From Nocardia asteroides (GTDB taxonomy: Bacteria; Actinomycetota; Actinomycetes; Mycobacteriales; Mycobacteriaceae), in NCBI RefSeq assembly GCF_900637185.1, contig NZ_LR134352.1:496001-560000 (forward strand): a stretch of 64,000 bases of DNA, written 5' to 3'. Shown in pieces: positions 51,228 to 58,939 of this stretch. The notes beneath the pieces were generated by a model. The model had not been told where the DNA came from, ran no database searches, and saw only the letters and a program-made list of their open reading frames with translations. The translations under genes and the position numbers were made by a program. Position 1 is the stretch's first letter. Each line of letters starts with the position of its first letter.

Positions 51228-51674
51228 TCAGGCGATCCGGAAGACCGGGAATCCTGGTGCGATGGCGGCGAGTTCGGCGTCGGTCGCGTTCTTGTCGACG
51301 CCCTCGAAGAACTTGCCGACCTCCCAGCCCCACTTCTCCAGGTAGAGCCGCAGCAGCGGGACCTTGTCGGCGTCGGCGATCTCGGTGGCGGTGAAGGTCT
51401 CGGTCTTGCGGCCGAGGCGCAGTTCGCCGTCGCCCGCGACGCGCAGGTTGCGCACCCACTGGGTGTGCCCGCGCGGGGCGACCAGGTAGCGCGCGCCGTC
51501 GGCGGCGGTCATCACGTTGACCATGGTGGTGCGCCATTCCCCGCTCTTGCGGCCACGCACGGCCAGCAGCCGCGAACCCATGATGCTGATCCCGAGCCTG
51601 GGCAGCAGGTTGGCGATCTTGTTCATGATCGGGTCGATGCCGGTGGGGCCGAGGTAGCGGGTGGCGTTGTCCAT
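51228..51674 (-). CDS. Nitroreductase/deazaflavin-dependent (Ddn-like) oxidoreductase
   Basis: 148 residues from ATG 51674 (MDNATRYLGPTGIDPIMNKI) with AGGAGTG seven bases upstream. The split-beta-barrel F420-binding pattern of the Ddn family is visible: LAVRGRKSGEWRTTMVNVM, ARYLVAPRGHTQWVRNLRVAGDGELRLG and a Trp-rich C-terminal part (LRLYLEKWGWEVGKFF). Enzymes of this family reduce quinones or xenobiotics with F420H2. The promoter is flanked by two copies of a 13-bp palindrome, so a TetR-type repressor responding to a toxic compound is likely. No such regulator is adjacent. Confidence 0.85.
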   Translation of the reverse strand: MDNATRYLGPTGIDPIMNKIANLLPRLGISIMGSRLLAVRGRKSGEWRTTMVNVMTAADGARYLVAPRGHTQWVRNLRVAGDGELRLGRKTETFTATEIADADKVPLLRLYLEKWGWEVGKFFEGVDKNATDAELAAIAPGFPVFRIA

Positions 51675-51693
51675 GCTGATCACTCCTGAACTG

Positions 51694-51759
51694 TGAGCAC
51701 TGCTCTCTGTTGAGTACAAGCATGCGCCCGTCGGTCCAGGCTGTCAAGAGCAGTGCTCT
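51694..51759 (-). promoter_or_regulatory. Two-operator promoter of the Ddn-like gene
   Basis: On the minus strand TTGACA (plus 51742-51747), 17 bp, then CATGCT (51719-51724) form the promoter. The palindrome AGAGCAGTGCTCT (51747-51759) abuts the -35, and TGAGCACTGCTCT (51694-51706) lies just downstream of the start point. Both are followed by CTGTT on the plus strand. The copies are 53 bp apart, five helical turns. Confidence 0.65.
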
Positions 51760-51791
51760 CTGTTTTCGAAATGTCCGTTTCCGCCGAAGCA

Positions 51792-51820
51792 TTGCCGCGA
51801 TGGAATGTAGTACGTATGAT
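51792..51820 (+). promoter_or_regulatory. Promoter of the ABC exporter operon
   Basis: TTGCCG (51792-51797), a 17-bp spacer and TATGAT (51815-51820). A near-palindromic TGTAGTAC/ATGATACA pair (51807-51824) covers the -10, a likely operator site. Confidence 0.55.
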
Positions 51821-51854
51821 ACATCTCATCGAAGGTCGATGACTGGGAGGAATC

Positions 51855-52784
51855 ATGACTTCGAGCAACAGCGTCGTTCTCGACGTTCGGCAATTGCGCA
51901 TGCGGTATGACGACACCGACGTGCTGCACGACGTGACGTTCCAGGCCAGGCGGGGCGAAGTGCTCGTCATGCTCGGCCCCAACGGCGCGGGCAAGACCAC
52001 CACCATCGAGATCCTCGAGGGGTTCCGCAGACGGTCGGCCGGACAGGTCGACGTGCTGGGGGCCGATCCCGAACACGGTGACGAACAGTGGCGCGCCCGC
52101 GTCGGCGTGGTCCTGCAATCCTGGCGCGACCACGCCAAATGGCGGGTACGCGAACTGCTGGGGCACCTCGGCTCGTTCTACGCCCCCTACGCCACGAGCA
52201 CGACGCACCGCCCCTGGGACACCGACGAACTGATCGAGCTGGTCGGCCTCACCGAACAGGCGAACGCCAAGATCGCCACGCTCTCCGGCGGCCAGCGCCG
52301 CAGGCTCGACGTGGCCATCGGCATCGTAGGCAAGCCCGACCTGCTGTTCATGGACGAACCCACCGCGGGTTTCGATCCGGCGGCGCGGCGCGACTTCCAC
52401 GATCTGGTGCACCGGCTGGCGGATCTCGAGGAGACCACCGTCCTGCTCACCACCCACGACCTGGACGAGGCGGAGAAGCTGGCCGACCGGCTGCTGATCC
52501 TGGCCGGTGGCAGGCTGATCGCCGACGGGTCACCGGACGAGCTGTCCCGCTCGATCGCCGGTGAGGCGCAGGTGAGCTGGAGCGTCGACGGGCAACGATT
52601 CGTCCACACCACCACCGAGTCCACCAAGTACGTGCACGAGCTGTTCAAACAGCACGGCGAGGCGATCGCCGATCTCGAGGTCCGGCGGGCCTCGCTCGAG
52701 GACACCTACATGGCACTGGTCCGGCGCGCGGAATCCGGCGCCGACCACCCCGCCGTCCACACTCTCGCGGAGGTCACCCGATGA
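51855..52784 (+). CDS. ABC exporter ATP-binding protein
   Basis: 309 residues. Walker A GPNGAGKTT (about 38-46), signature LSGGQRRRLDVAIGI, Walker B DLLFMDEPTAGFD and the H-loop LLTTHDLDEAEKLADRL mark a drug/lipid exporter ATPase of the CcmA/DrrA type. The C-terminal extension is about 80 residues long. GGGAGGAA precedes the ATG. It overlaps the permease gene by 4 nt (ATGA). The substrate is unknown. The promoter is strong and specific to this operon. Confidence 0.93.
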   Translation: MTSSNSVVLDVRQLRMRYDDTDVLHDVTFQARRGEVLVMLGPNGAGKTTTIEILEGFRRRSAGQVDVLGADPEHGDEQWRARVGVVLQSWRDHAKWRVRELLGHLGSFYAPYATSTTHRPWDTDELIELVGLTEQANAKIATLSGGQRRRLDVAIGIVGKPDLLFMDEPTAGFDPAARRDFHDLVHRLADLEETTVLLTTHDLDEAEKLADRLLILAGGRLIADGSPDELSRSIAGEAQVSWSVDGQRFVHTTTESTKYVHELFKQHGEAIADLEVRRASLEDTYMALVRRAESGADHPAVHTLAEVTR

Positions 52785-53617
52785 GCACCGTCCGGATCGG
52801 CGTCACCCGCGGCCTGATCGAACTGCGACAGGCCTTCACCAACGCGCCCGACCTGATCGGCCAGTTCCTCACCTCAGCGATCACACTGGGCGTGCTGTTC
52901 CTGCTGCGGAACAAGACCTACGGCGACTCGGGCCTGTCGGTCGCCGAGCTGGCCCTACCGGGTCTGCTCGGCGCCATCATCGCCTTCAACGGCATGTACG
53001 CCCTGCTCAATGTGCTGGTCCTGGACCGCGAGGACGGCACGCTGCTGCGTGCCAAGGCGATCCCGAAGGGCATGACCGGCTACTTCACCGGCAAGATCGT
53101 GTCCTCGACGGGCTCGGTGATCGCGCAGGTCGTTATCGTGCTCGGTGTGGGCATGGTGATCATCGGCGGCTCCTCGCTGAGCGGACTCGGCGCGGCGGCG
53201 ACCTTCGCGTGGGTCGTACTGCTCGGGCTGCTGGCGGTGCTGCCGTTCGGCGCGATACTCGGCAGCGTCCTCGACACACGCACCGCGTTCCTGCTCACCA
53301 TGCCGCTGATGGGCCTGATCGCCATCTCCGGCATCTTCTACCCCATCACCGCGCTGCCCGGCTGGCTGCAGGCGGTGGGCCAGCTGTTCCCGATGTACTG
53401 GCTCGGCCTCGGCATGCGTTCGGCCCTGCTGCCCGGCGATGCCGCCGCGATCGAGATCGACCAGTCGTGGCGGCACCTGGAGACCGCCGCGGTGCTCGGC
53501 GTCTGGGCCGTCGCCGGTTCGCTGCTCGCGCCGATCGTGTTGCGGCGCATGGCCGGTCGTGAATCCGGCGCCGCCATGGCAGCCCGCAGGGACAAGGCGA
53601 TGCAGCGTGCCTTCTGA
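52781..53617 (+). CDS. ABC-2 type transporter permease
   Basis: 278 residues with six helices in the ABC-2 pattern: first helix near 25-50, MYALLNVLVLDREDGTLLRAKAIPKGMTGYFTGKIVSS (the amphipathic coupling region, in parts), and ISGIFYPITALPGWLQAVGQLFPMYWLGLGMRSALL before the last helix. It pairs with the upstream ATPase. Its last codons overlap the GTG of the XRE regulator by 11 nt, so the three are translated as a unit. Confidence 0.93.
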   Translation: MSTVRIGVTRGLIELRQAFTNAPDLIGQFLTSAITLGVLFLLRNKTYGDSGLSVAELALPGLLGAIIAFNGMYALLNVLVLDREDGTLLRAKAIPKGMTGYFTGKIVSSTGSVIAQVVIVLGVGMVIIGGSSLSGLGAAATFAWVVLLGLLAVLPFGAILGSVLDTRTAFLLTMPLMGLIAISGIFYPITALPGWLQAVGQLFPMYWLGLGMRSALLPGDAAAIEIDQSWRHLETAAVLGVWAVAGSLLAPIVLRRMAGRESGAAMAARRDKAMQRAF

Positions 53618-53843
53618 GGTCATCTACAACCGCATCGCGATGCTGCGCGCCGAGCGCGGCATCTCGCGGCGGGACCTGGCCGAGGCACTCTGTGTGCACT
53701 ACCAGACCGTCGGCTACCTGGAACGGGGCGAGTACAGCCCCAGCCTGCATCTGGCCTTGCGGATCGCGGCCTACTTCGAGGTCGCGGTGGAGGTGGTGTT
53801 CTCCACCGAGCCGTTCCCCCGGCTCGGCGCCGAGACGGCCTGA
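53607..53843 (+). CDS. Small XRE-family transcriptional regulator
   Basis: 78 residues from GTG 53607 (AAGG nine bases upstream, start inside the permease gene). The protein is one HTH domain: NRIAMLRAERGISRRDLAEALCVHYQTVGYLERGEYSPSLHLALRIAAYFEVAVEVVF (in parts), the YozG-like compact XRE class. As last gene of the exporter operon it probably controls the operon promoter near 51.8 kb. A terminator follows at once. Confidence 0.88.
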   Translation: MPSEVIYNRIAMLRAERGISRRDLAEALCVHYQTVGYLERGEYSPSLHLALRIAAYFEVAVEVVFSTEPFPRLGAETA

Positions 53844-53850
53844 CCCGGCG

Positions 53851-53880
53851 AGCCGCCCGACCTTCGGGGTCCGGGCGGCT
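53851..53880. terminator. Terminator after the ABC exporter/XRE operon
   Basis: AGCCGCCCG (53851-53859) and CGGGCGGCT (53872-53880) form a perfect 9-bp stem. The loop has a further GACC/GGTC pairing. It lies 7 bp after the XRE stop and 14 bp before the convergent stop. Confidence 0.8.
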
Positions 53881-53894
53881 TCGCCGTGCGCGGA

Positions 53895-54770
53895 TCAGTC
53901 TGTGCCGCGCAGCAATTCGTAGGTCGACACCGGCTTGCCCGCCGCCTCGCTCGCGGCGACCGCCTTGCGCCAGTACGACTGCGACAGGTGCGAGAACGCC
54001 GCGTCGACGCCGACCTCCTCACTGGCGTCGATGATGTGCTGCGCGCCGGCCACCATCATCTTCAGCGAGGCCAGATCGGCCCAGCCACCGTTCTGGTTGG
54101 CCTCGGAGAACTGCTCCATGAAGTACGGGTACGCCTGGCTGGAGCGGATGGCGAACGGCACGAACTGGGCGATGTCGTGACCGGACTGCGCGATCATCGC
54201 GGTGGCCTGGTCGAAGGAGAGCAGCCAGGGATGGAAGGTTGTCAGCAGCGCCTGGTAGAACACCTGGGCCAGGCCGTCGTCGGTGCCCAGGTACTCCTGC
54301 GGGCTCAGCGGGCGCAGCAGCTCCGCGTGCGCGTCGAACACTTCCTTCGGGCCGCTGTAGAAGATGTACGAGGCCGGGTGCTCGATATTGTCCCCGGCCG
54401 ACATCACCCCGCCGGAGAGGAACTCGGCCCCGCGTTCGCGGACCCAGGCCGCGCCGGCGCGCGCCTTCTCCGGCGAATCCGAGGACAGGTTGGCGATCAC
54501 CTTGCCCGCCAGGGCTTCCGGAGCCTGGCCGAGTACGTCGTACATGGCGGCGTAGTGGGTCAGGCTCAGCACCGAGACGGTGTTGGCGGCCAATGCCTCG
54601 GCGACGCTGTCGGCGCGCTTGGCGCCCAGCGCCACCATGGCGTCGACCTTCTCGGTACTGCGATTCCACACGGTGACCTCGACGCCCGCCGCCAGCAGGG
54701 CGCGGACCATGGCCTGGCCCATCGGGCCGAGGCCGAGGACGGAGACGGAGCGGGTGGACTGTTCGGACAT
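53895..54770 (-). CDS. Imine-reductase-like NAD(P)-dependent oxidoreductase
   Basis: 291 residues, the usual length of the imine reductase/beta-hydroxyacid dehydrogenase relatives. The Rossmann motif VSVLGLGPMGQAMVRALLAAGVEVTVWNRSTEK (residues 8-40, in parts) has Asn-Arg at the NADPH 2'-phosphate position. Other family marks are VLSLTHYAAMYDVL, LSSDSPEKAR and SGGVMSAGDNIEHPASYIFYSGP. The catalytic position of the inter-domain helix (GTDDGLAQVFYQALLTTF) has no obvious Asp; a Tyr is nearby. AAGGGG is six bases before ATG 54770. It is divergent from an HxlR regulator, its likely controller. The natural substrate is unknown. Confidence 0.85.
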   Translation of the reverse strand: MSEQSTRSVSVLGLGPMGQAMVRALLAAGVEVTVWNRSTEKVDAMVALGAKRADSVAEALAANTVSVLSLTHYAAMYDVLGQAPEALAGKVIANLSSDSPEKARAGAAWVRERGAEFLSGGVMSAGDNIEHPASYIFYSGPKEVFDAHAELLRPLSPQEYLGTDDGLAQVFYQALLTTFHPWLLSFDQATAMIAQSGHDIAQFVPFAIRSSQAYPYFMEQFSEANQNGGWADLASLKMMVAGAQHIIDASEEVGVDAAFSHLSQSYWRKAVAASEAAGKPVSTYELLRGTD

Positions 54771-54873
54771 CAGATGCCCCTTCGGTTCTCGATGGTCGAT
54801 GGTTCGGCGCCGGAATCCATCGTGGTCCGGGCCGGTATCGTCGGGAAGACCGAACGTCGGAGTGCGGTTGCTT

Positions 54874-54883
54874 ACCTCGAGGT
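54874..54883. promoter_or_regulatory. Palindrome ACCTCGAGGT in the IRED/HxlR intergenic region
   Basis: ACCTCGAGGT is a perfect 10-bp palindrome about 31 bp before the HxlR start and 104 bp before the oxidoreductase start. A likely HxlR operator, by position only. Confidence 0.45.
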
Positions 54884-54914
54884 TCGAAATACCGTCGGAA
54901 GGGGTGCACCAACG

Positions 54915-55298
54915 ATGAGCAGTGACGCAGATCACGACGTGTGCGGCATGAGCTTGGCCATCGACGTCGTCGGCGGCAAGTGGAAGTTGCACCTGATGTG
55001 GGCGCTCGGCGCGGGCCCGCAGCGGTTCGGCACCATCCGCCGGCTGCTGACCGGCGTCAGCGAGAAGGTACTCACCGAGAACCTGCGCCAGCTGGAGAGC
55101 GCGGGGGTGGTGCACCGCGAGATCTTCCCCGAGATCCCGCCCCGGGTGGAGTACTCGCTGACCGCCCTCGGCGAGACCCTCCGGCAGGCGCTGGAGCCGC
55201 TGGAGACCTGGGGCGACGACCACCGCGCCGAACTGGCCGCGAACGCGGGCACCGTCGCGCCCGCCAGGACGGCGGCGGTCAGTTCGGTGGCGGGCTAG
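54915..55298 (+). CDS. HxlR-family transcriptional regulator
   Basis: 127 residues. The core CGMSLAIDVVGGKWKLHLMWAL starts with the redox-type cysteine of HxlR proteins. GPQRFGTIRRLLTGVSEKVLTENLRQLESAGVVHREIFPEIPPRVEYSLTALG (in parts) is the winged helix. Such regulators often respond to aldehydes or oxidants and act on an adjacent divergent gene, here the imine-reductase-like enzyme. The start is ATG 54915; no clear ribosome site. Confidence 0.92.
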   Translation: MSSDADHDVCGMSLAIDVVGGKWKLHLMWALGAGPQRFGTIRRLLTGVSEKVLTENLRQLESAGVVHREIFPEIPPRVEYSLTALGETLRQALEPLETWGDDHRAELAANAGTVAPARTAAVSSVAG

Positions 55299-55302
55299 GC
55301 AC

Positions 55303-56436
55303 TCACCAGCGCTTGCCCGCGATGCGCTCACCGACGCGTTCGAGCAGCGCGGCGGCGTTCGCGATCGACCGCGCGGGATCGGGTTCGAGATCGGCGAGGG
55401 TGTAGCACTCGGTGAAGCCCGCCGCGCGAATCTCCCCGGGCGACAACATCGTCCGACCCACCGCGGCCACCACCGGCACGCCCGCCGCCTTGGCCGCCGC
55501 GGCCACCCCCACCGGCGCCTTCCCGCGCATGCTCTGGTGATCCAGCGACCCCTCGCCCGTCACCACCAGCTGCGCACCGGCTAGCAGCGCCCGGAATTCC
55601 AGCAGCTCGAGCAGCACGTCGATGCCGCTGCGGACCTGGGCGCCGAGGACGGCCAGCGCGCCGAAACCGGTCCCGCCCGCCGCGCCGGCGCCGCCGATCT
55701 CGGCGTACCCGGTGCCGAGGACGGCGGCCCAATTCGTCAAGGCCGCTTCCAGATTCGCCATCTGACGCGGGTCGGCGCCCTTCTGCGGCGCGTACACCGC
55801 GACCGCGCCCGCCGGGCCGAGCAGCGGGTTGTCCACATCGCAGGCGAGGGTGAAGCGGGCCTGCGCGATCGCGGGATGCAGACCGGCGCGATCCACCGCG
55901 ACGACCCGGCTCAGCAGCGCGACGGTATCGAAACCGGCCGCGTCGACGGGCAATTCGCGCCCGTCCTGGTCGAGCAGGCGCAGCCCGAGCGCGGACAGCA
56001 GACCGACGCCGCCGTCGCTGGACGCGCTGCCACCGAGACCGAGCACGATCTCGCGCGCGCCGTTGTCGAGCGCGTGGACGACCGCCCGCCCCAGGCCCAC
56101 GGTGTTGGCGCCGAGCGGATCGAGCCTGCCCGCGGGCAGCTTGGCCACCCCGACGGCGGCCGCGAGTTCCACCACCGCGGTGTCGCCGTGCAGGGCGTAG
56201 ACCGCGCGCGACGGTTCCCCGGTCGGGCCGGGCGCCGCGATCTCGACCCGGTCCCAGCCCGCCGCGACGAACGCGTCGACCATGCCGTCGCCGCCGTCGG
56301 CGACCGGCACGCACCGCACGTCGGCCGCCGGATCGCCGCGATGGATGCCCGCGGCCAGCGCCGCGGCCACCTCCGGCGCGGTGAGGGACCCCTTGAACTT
56401 GTCCGGGGCGAGCACCACTCGTGGTCCATCGGTCAT
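55303..56436 (-). CDS. Glycerate 2-kinase (GlxK/GarK type)
   Basis: 377 residues from ATG 56436, with GGAGG seven bases before it. Motifs are VVLAPDKFKGSLTAPEVAAALAAG at the N-terminus, CVPVADGGDGMVDAF, VLGLGGSASSDGGVGLLSALG and VVTGEGSLDHQSMRGKAPVGVA (in parts). It phosphorylates glycerate to 2-phosphoglycerate, feeding C2/C3 acids into glycolysis. It ends 4 bp from the stop of the HxlR gene and is not in an operon with other glyoxylate genes. Confidence 0.94.
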   Translation of the reverse strand: MTDGPRVVLAPDKFKGSLTAPEVAAALAAGIHRGDPAADVRCVPVADGGDGMVDAFVAAGWDRVEIAAPGPTGEPSRAVYALHGDTAVVELAAAVGVAKLPAGRLDPLGANTVGLGRAVVHALDNGAREIVLGLGGSASSDGGVGLLSALGLRLLDQDGRELPVDAAGFDTVALLSRVVAVDRAGLHPAIAQARFTLACDVDNPLLGPAGAVAVYAPQKGADPRQMANLEAALTNWAAVLGTGYAEIGGAGAAGGTGFGALAVLGAQVRSGIDVLLELLEFRALLAGAQLVVTGEGSLDHQSMRGKAPVGVAAAAKAAGVPVVAAVGRTMLSPGEIRAAGFTECYTLADLEPDPARSIANAAALLERVGERIAGKRW

Positions 56437-56537
56437 GCTGTGTCCTCCAGGCGTGCGCGGGCGCTGACCGATCATCCCGCCATTGTCCGGGCTCCGGCCG
56501 GAACCCGCCATGTACAGACCCCGACGTCCCGGCCGGG

Positions 56538-56543
56538 TAGTTT
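56538..56543 (+). promoter_or_regulatory. Leaderless -10 hexamer TAGTTT before the GNAT gene
   Basis: TAGTTT ends 6 nt before ATG 56550; no ribosome site is present. Confidence 0.5.
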
Positions 56544-56549
56544 CGACGC

Positions 56550-56861
56550 ATGGCGACCGAGGTCCGCAACAACGCCGCGCTCGAGCGGTTCGAACTCACC
56601 GCCGACGGTACCCCCGCCGGCTACATCGAGTACCAGGACACCGGGGCCGAACGCGCCCTCGTGCACACCGAGGTCTATCCCCGGTTCGAGGGCCGCGGGC
56701 TGGCGAACACGCTCGCGCAGGCGGCGCTCGACGCGAGCCGCGCCGAAGGGTTCAGCGTGTTGCCGCTGTGCCCGATGGTCCTGCATTTCGTCAAGACCCA
56801 CCCCGAATACATCTCGCTGGTCCCGCAGCGGGCGCGCGCGCTGTTCGGGCTGCCTCAGTAG
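56550..56861 (+). CDS. Small GNAT-fold acetyltransferase (YjdJ/CG type)
   Basis: 103 residues, the size of the minimal GNAT proteins. YIEYQDTGAERALVHTEVYPRFEGRGLANTLAQAALDASRAEG (in parts) holds the acetyl-CoA pyrophosphate loop (RFEGRGLA). LPLCPMVLHFVKTHPEY has the His and Cys kept in the family. Acceptor unknown. Its last codons overlap the stop of the convergent PlsC-like gene by 7 nt. Confidence 0.9.
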   Translation: MATEVRNNAALERFELTADGTPAGYIEYQDTGAERALVHTEVYPRFEGRGLANTLAQAALDASRAEGFSVLPLCPMVLHFVKTHPEYISLVPQRARALFGLPQ

Positions 56862-57616
56862 GCCGCGACGGCCCCGTCGACGGCCAGCTGCAGTTCGTCC
56901 TTGACGAGCCGGGCGATGTCGGCGGGCCGCTGCGGCAGTTCCAGCACCGGCTCCCGGAAGTAGAACCGGGACGAGACGACCTCCGCCGCGGTCGGTTCCA
57001 CCGTGGGATCGGCGCGCGGGCCGTAACTCATCGCCAGCGCCACCAGCGCGGGCGGCGCGTTCAGCTTGGCCGCGCGGAAGGCGATGTGGCCGATGCCGCT
57101 GCCGACCGCCTGCACCTTCGCCGGGTCGACGTCGTTGCAGGTGCCCTCGGGGAAGATCGCCAGGTGGTCACCGGCGGCCAGCCGCTGCGCGCAGACGTCC
57201 ATCATGCGCTGACCGGCGGCGTTGACCGCCCTGATGCCGTGGTCCTTGCCGCGGAACACCGGGATGCCGCCCATCATGTCGACCTTGCGGCGCTGCTCGG
57301 GATCCACGAACAGCTCGTCCTTGGCCAGCACCCGCATCCGGCCGATCCGGCGGCGCAGCGGCGAGCGCCACGCGGCGGCGGCCACGGTGTACGGATCGCT
57401 GGTCGAGAGGTGATTGATCGCGAAGATCACCGGCCTGCCGCCCCGGACCAGCGCCTGTAGCTGCCGCTTGGCACCCTCGGCGAAGGCCACCCGAGGCCGG
57501 AACCGGCGGGCCAGGACCGCATAGGACGCCAGCGCCTTCCACCTGTTCTGCTGATGTTCCAGGTAGTAGTCGTACACGGCGTCGCTGTTTTCGAGAAGGA
57601 CCTCGGGCGAGTGCAT
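56855..57616 (-). CDS. PlsC-type lysophospholipid acyltransferase family protein
   Basis: 253 residues. The acyltransferase H-x4-D motif is in FAINHLSTSDPYTVAAA, followed by GGIPVFRGKD, and the FPEGTCNDVD glycerol-phosphate-binding motif. It should transfer an acyl chain to lysophosphatidate or a related acceptor at the membrane; no transmembrane helix is clear. ATG 57616 has TAGGGT (minus, 57623-57628) 6 nt upstream, a leaderless arrangement. It is divergent from yqgE across 106 bp. Confidence 0.9.
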   Translation of the reverse strand: MHSPEVLLENSDAVYDYYLEHQQNRWKALASYAVLARRFRPRVAFAEGAKRQLQALVRGGRPVIFAINHLSTSDPYTVAAAAWRSPLRRRIGRMRVLAKDELFVDPEQRRKVDMMGGIPVFRGKDHGIRAVNAAGQRMMDVCAQRLAAGDHLAIFPEGTCNDVDPAKVQAVGSGIGHIAFRAAKLNAPPALVALAMSYGPRADPTVEPTAAEVVSSRFYFREPVLELPQRPADIARLVKDELQLAVDGAVAAY

Positions 57617-57722
57617 GACGTGACCCTACCGGGCGGGTCCACAGCCGGTCGGACCAGAAATTTTCCGGTCCGGAGCCATCCGCGGGGAGCGCGCGACGGC
57701 GGTCCAATGCGATGATGGCTCG

Positions 57723-58361
57723 GTGGCACGCGGAGACGACCCGGACGAGCGCCGGACTCGCGACGAGCACGGTGACGACCGGCGGCGCGGGTATCCCGCG
57801 GTGGGCGTGCGCGCCGGCAACCTGCTGGTGTCGGCGATCGACCTGGTGGAACCCACCTTCCGCCGGACCGTGGTGTACGTCATCGAGCACAACGACGCGG
57901 GCAGTCTCGGCGTCGTGCTGAACCGCCCGAGCGAGACCCCGGTCCGCGACGTGCTGCCCAACTGGGCGGGTCTGGCCGCCCTGCCGACGGACCTCTACAT
58001 CGGCGGCCCGGTCAAACGCGACGCCGCGCTGTGCCTGGGCACGCTGCGCACCGGCGCCGACATCTCCGACGTGCGCGGCCTGCGCCGGGTCGACGGCCGG
58101 GTGGTGCTGGTGGACCTGGACGCCGATCCCGCCGAGATCGGCCCGCTGGTCGAGGGCATCCGCGTGTTCGCGGGTTACGCGGGCTGGTCGATGGGCCAGC
58201 TCGACGGAGAGCTCGACAACGAGGACTGGATCGTGGTGTCGGCGCTGCCGTCGGACCCGATCGCCACCGACCGGCACGATCTGTGGGCGACGGTGCTGCG
58301 TCGCCAGCCGCTGCCGCTGGCCCTGCTGGCGACCCATCCGATTGAACTCGAACGCAACTGA
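57723..58361 (+). CDS. YqgE/AlgH family protein
   Basis: 212 residues. After a polar N-terminus (ARGDDPDERRTRDEHGDDRR) come the family motifs GNLLVSAIDLVEPTFRRTVVYVIEHNDAGSLGVVLNRPSE (in parts), YIGGPVKRDAALCLG, RVFAGYAGWSMGQLDGELDNEDW and WATVLRRQ. The family is conserved and probably regulatory or chaperone-like; no enzymatic activity is known. GTG 57723 is used; GTG 57802 is a shorter alternative that would drop the polar leader. It precedes the sigL-like promoter by only a few bases. Confidence 0.93.
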   Translation: MARGDDPDERRTRDEHGDDRRRGYPAVGVRAGNLLVSAIDLVEPTFRRTVVYVIEHNDAGSLGVVLNRPSETPVRDVLPNWAGLAALPTDLYIGGPVKRDAALCLGTLRTGADISDVRGLRRVDGRVVLVDLDADPAEIGPLVEGIRVFAGYAGWSMGQLDGELDNEDWIVVSALPSDPIATDRHDLWATVLRRQPLPLALLATHPIELERN

Positions 58362-58370
58362 TCCCGTTAC
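58343..58370 (+). promoter_or_regulatory. Candidate ECF (SigL-type) promoter
   Basis: TGAACT (58343-58348), a 16-bp spacer and CGTTAC (58365-58370) resemble the SigL-type consensus TGAACC-N16/17-CGTgtc. It lies across the yqgE stop and upstream of the sigma gene, so autoregulation is likely. Confidence 0.45.
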
Positions 58371-58396
58371 TCCTTCGACAGAGCAGGAGTGACACC

Positions 58397-58417
58397 ATGA
58401 ATATCGACGAGCAGTGA
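58397..58417 (+). CDS. Six-codon leader peptide MNIDEQ upstream of the sigma factor
   Basis: ATG AAT ATC GAC GAG CAG TGA, with AGGAG seven bases before the ATG. This is the best ribosome site in the region, while the sigma-factor ATG 12 bp after the TGA lacks one. Translational coupling through the leader is a reasonable reading. Confidence 0.45.
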   Translation: MNIDEQ

Positions 58418-58429
58418 CCCGGACCGCCG

Positions 58430-58939
58430 ATGGACGACGGTCGCGACGAACTGATGCGCGCGCTCTACGCCGAGCACGCGCCCGCGCTGTGGCGCTTCAC
58501 CCTCGGCCTGGTCCACGACCCGGGCCGCGCCGAGGACATCGTGCAGGAGACGTTGTTACGCGCCTGGCAGCGGCCCGCGGTGCTGGAGCAGACCGAGACC
58601 TCACCGCGCGCGTGGTTGTTCACCGTGGCCCGTAATCTCGCCGTCGACGAGCATCGCAGCGCCCGGCACCGCCGCGAGTTCGGCACCGACACCCCGCCCG
58701 AGCAGGTCAGTCCCGACCAGTCCGACCGGGCGCTGGACGGCTGGCTGGTGGCCGACGCGCTGGCCACCCTGAGCCCGGATCACCGCGAGGTGATCGTGCG
58801 GGCCTACTATCGCGGACTCGGGATGCAGCAGATCGCCGACGAGCTCGGCATCCCGCCGGGGACGGTGAAGTCGCGCCTGCACTACGGCATGCGCGCCATG
58901 CGCCTGGCACTACAGGAGATGGGGGTGACGAACCGATGA
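58430..58939 (+). CDS. sigL: ECF RNA polymerase sigma factor, SigL-like
   Basis: 169 residues. Region 2 is at residues 10-75 (RFTLGLVHDPGRAEDIVQETLLRAWQRP, then RAWLFTVARNLAVDEHRS) and region 4 at 110-165 (LSPDHREVIVRAYYRGLGMQQIADELGIPPGTVKSRLHYGMRAMRLAL, in parts). It overlaps the anti-sigma gene by 4 nt (ATGA), as sigL-rslA do in mycobacteria, and lengths match. In mycobacteria SigL responds to thiol/oxidative stress and controls envelope lipid genes. The name is by similarity of the pair and is tentative. Confidence 0.85.
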   Translation: MDDGRDELMRALYAEHAPALWRFTLGLVHDPGRAEDIVQETLLRAWQRPAVLEQTETSPRAWLFTVARNLAVDEHRSARHRREFGTDTPPEQVSPDQSDRALDGWLVADALATLSPDHREVIVRAYYRGLGMQQIADELGIPPGTVKSRLHYGMRAMRLALQEMGVTNR

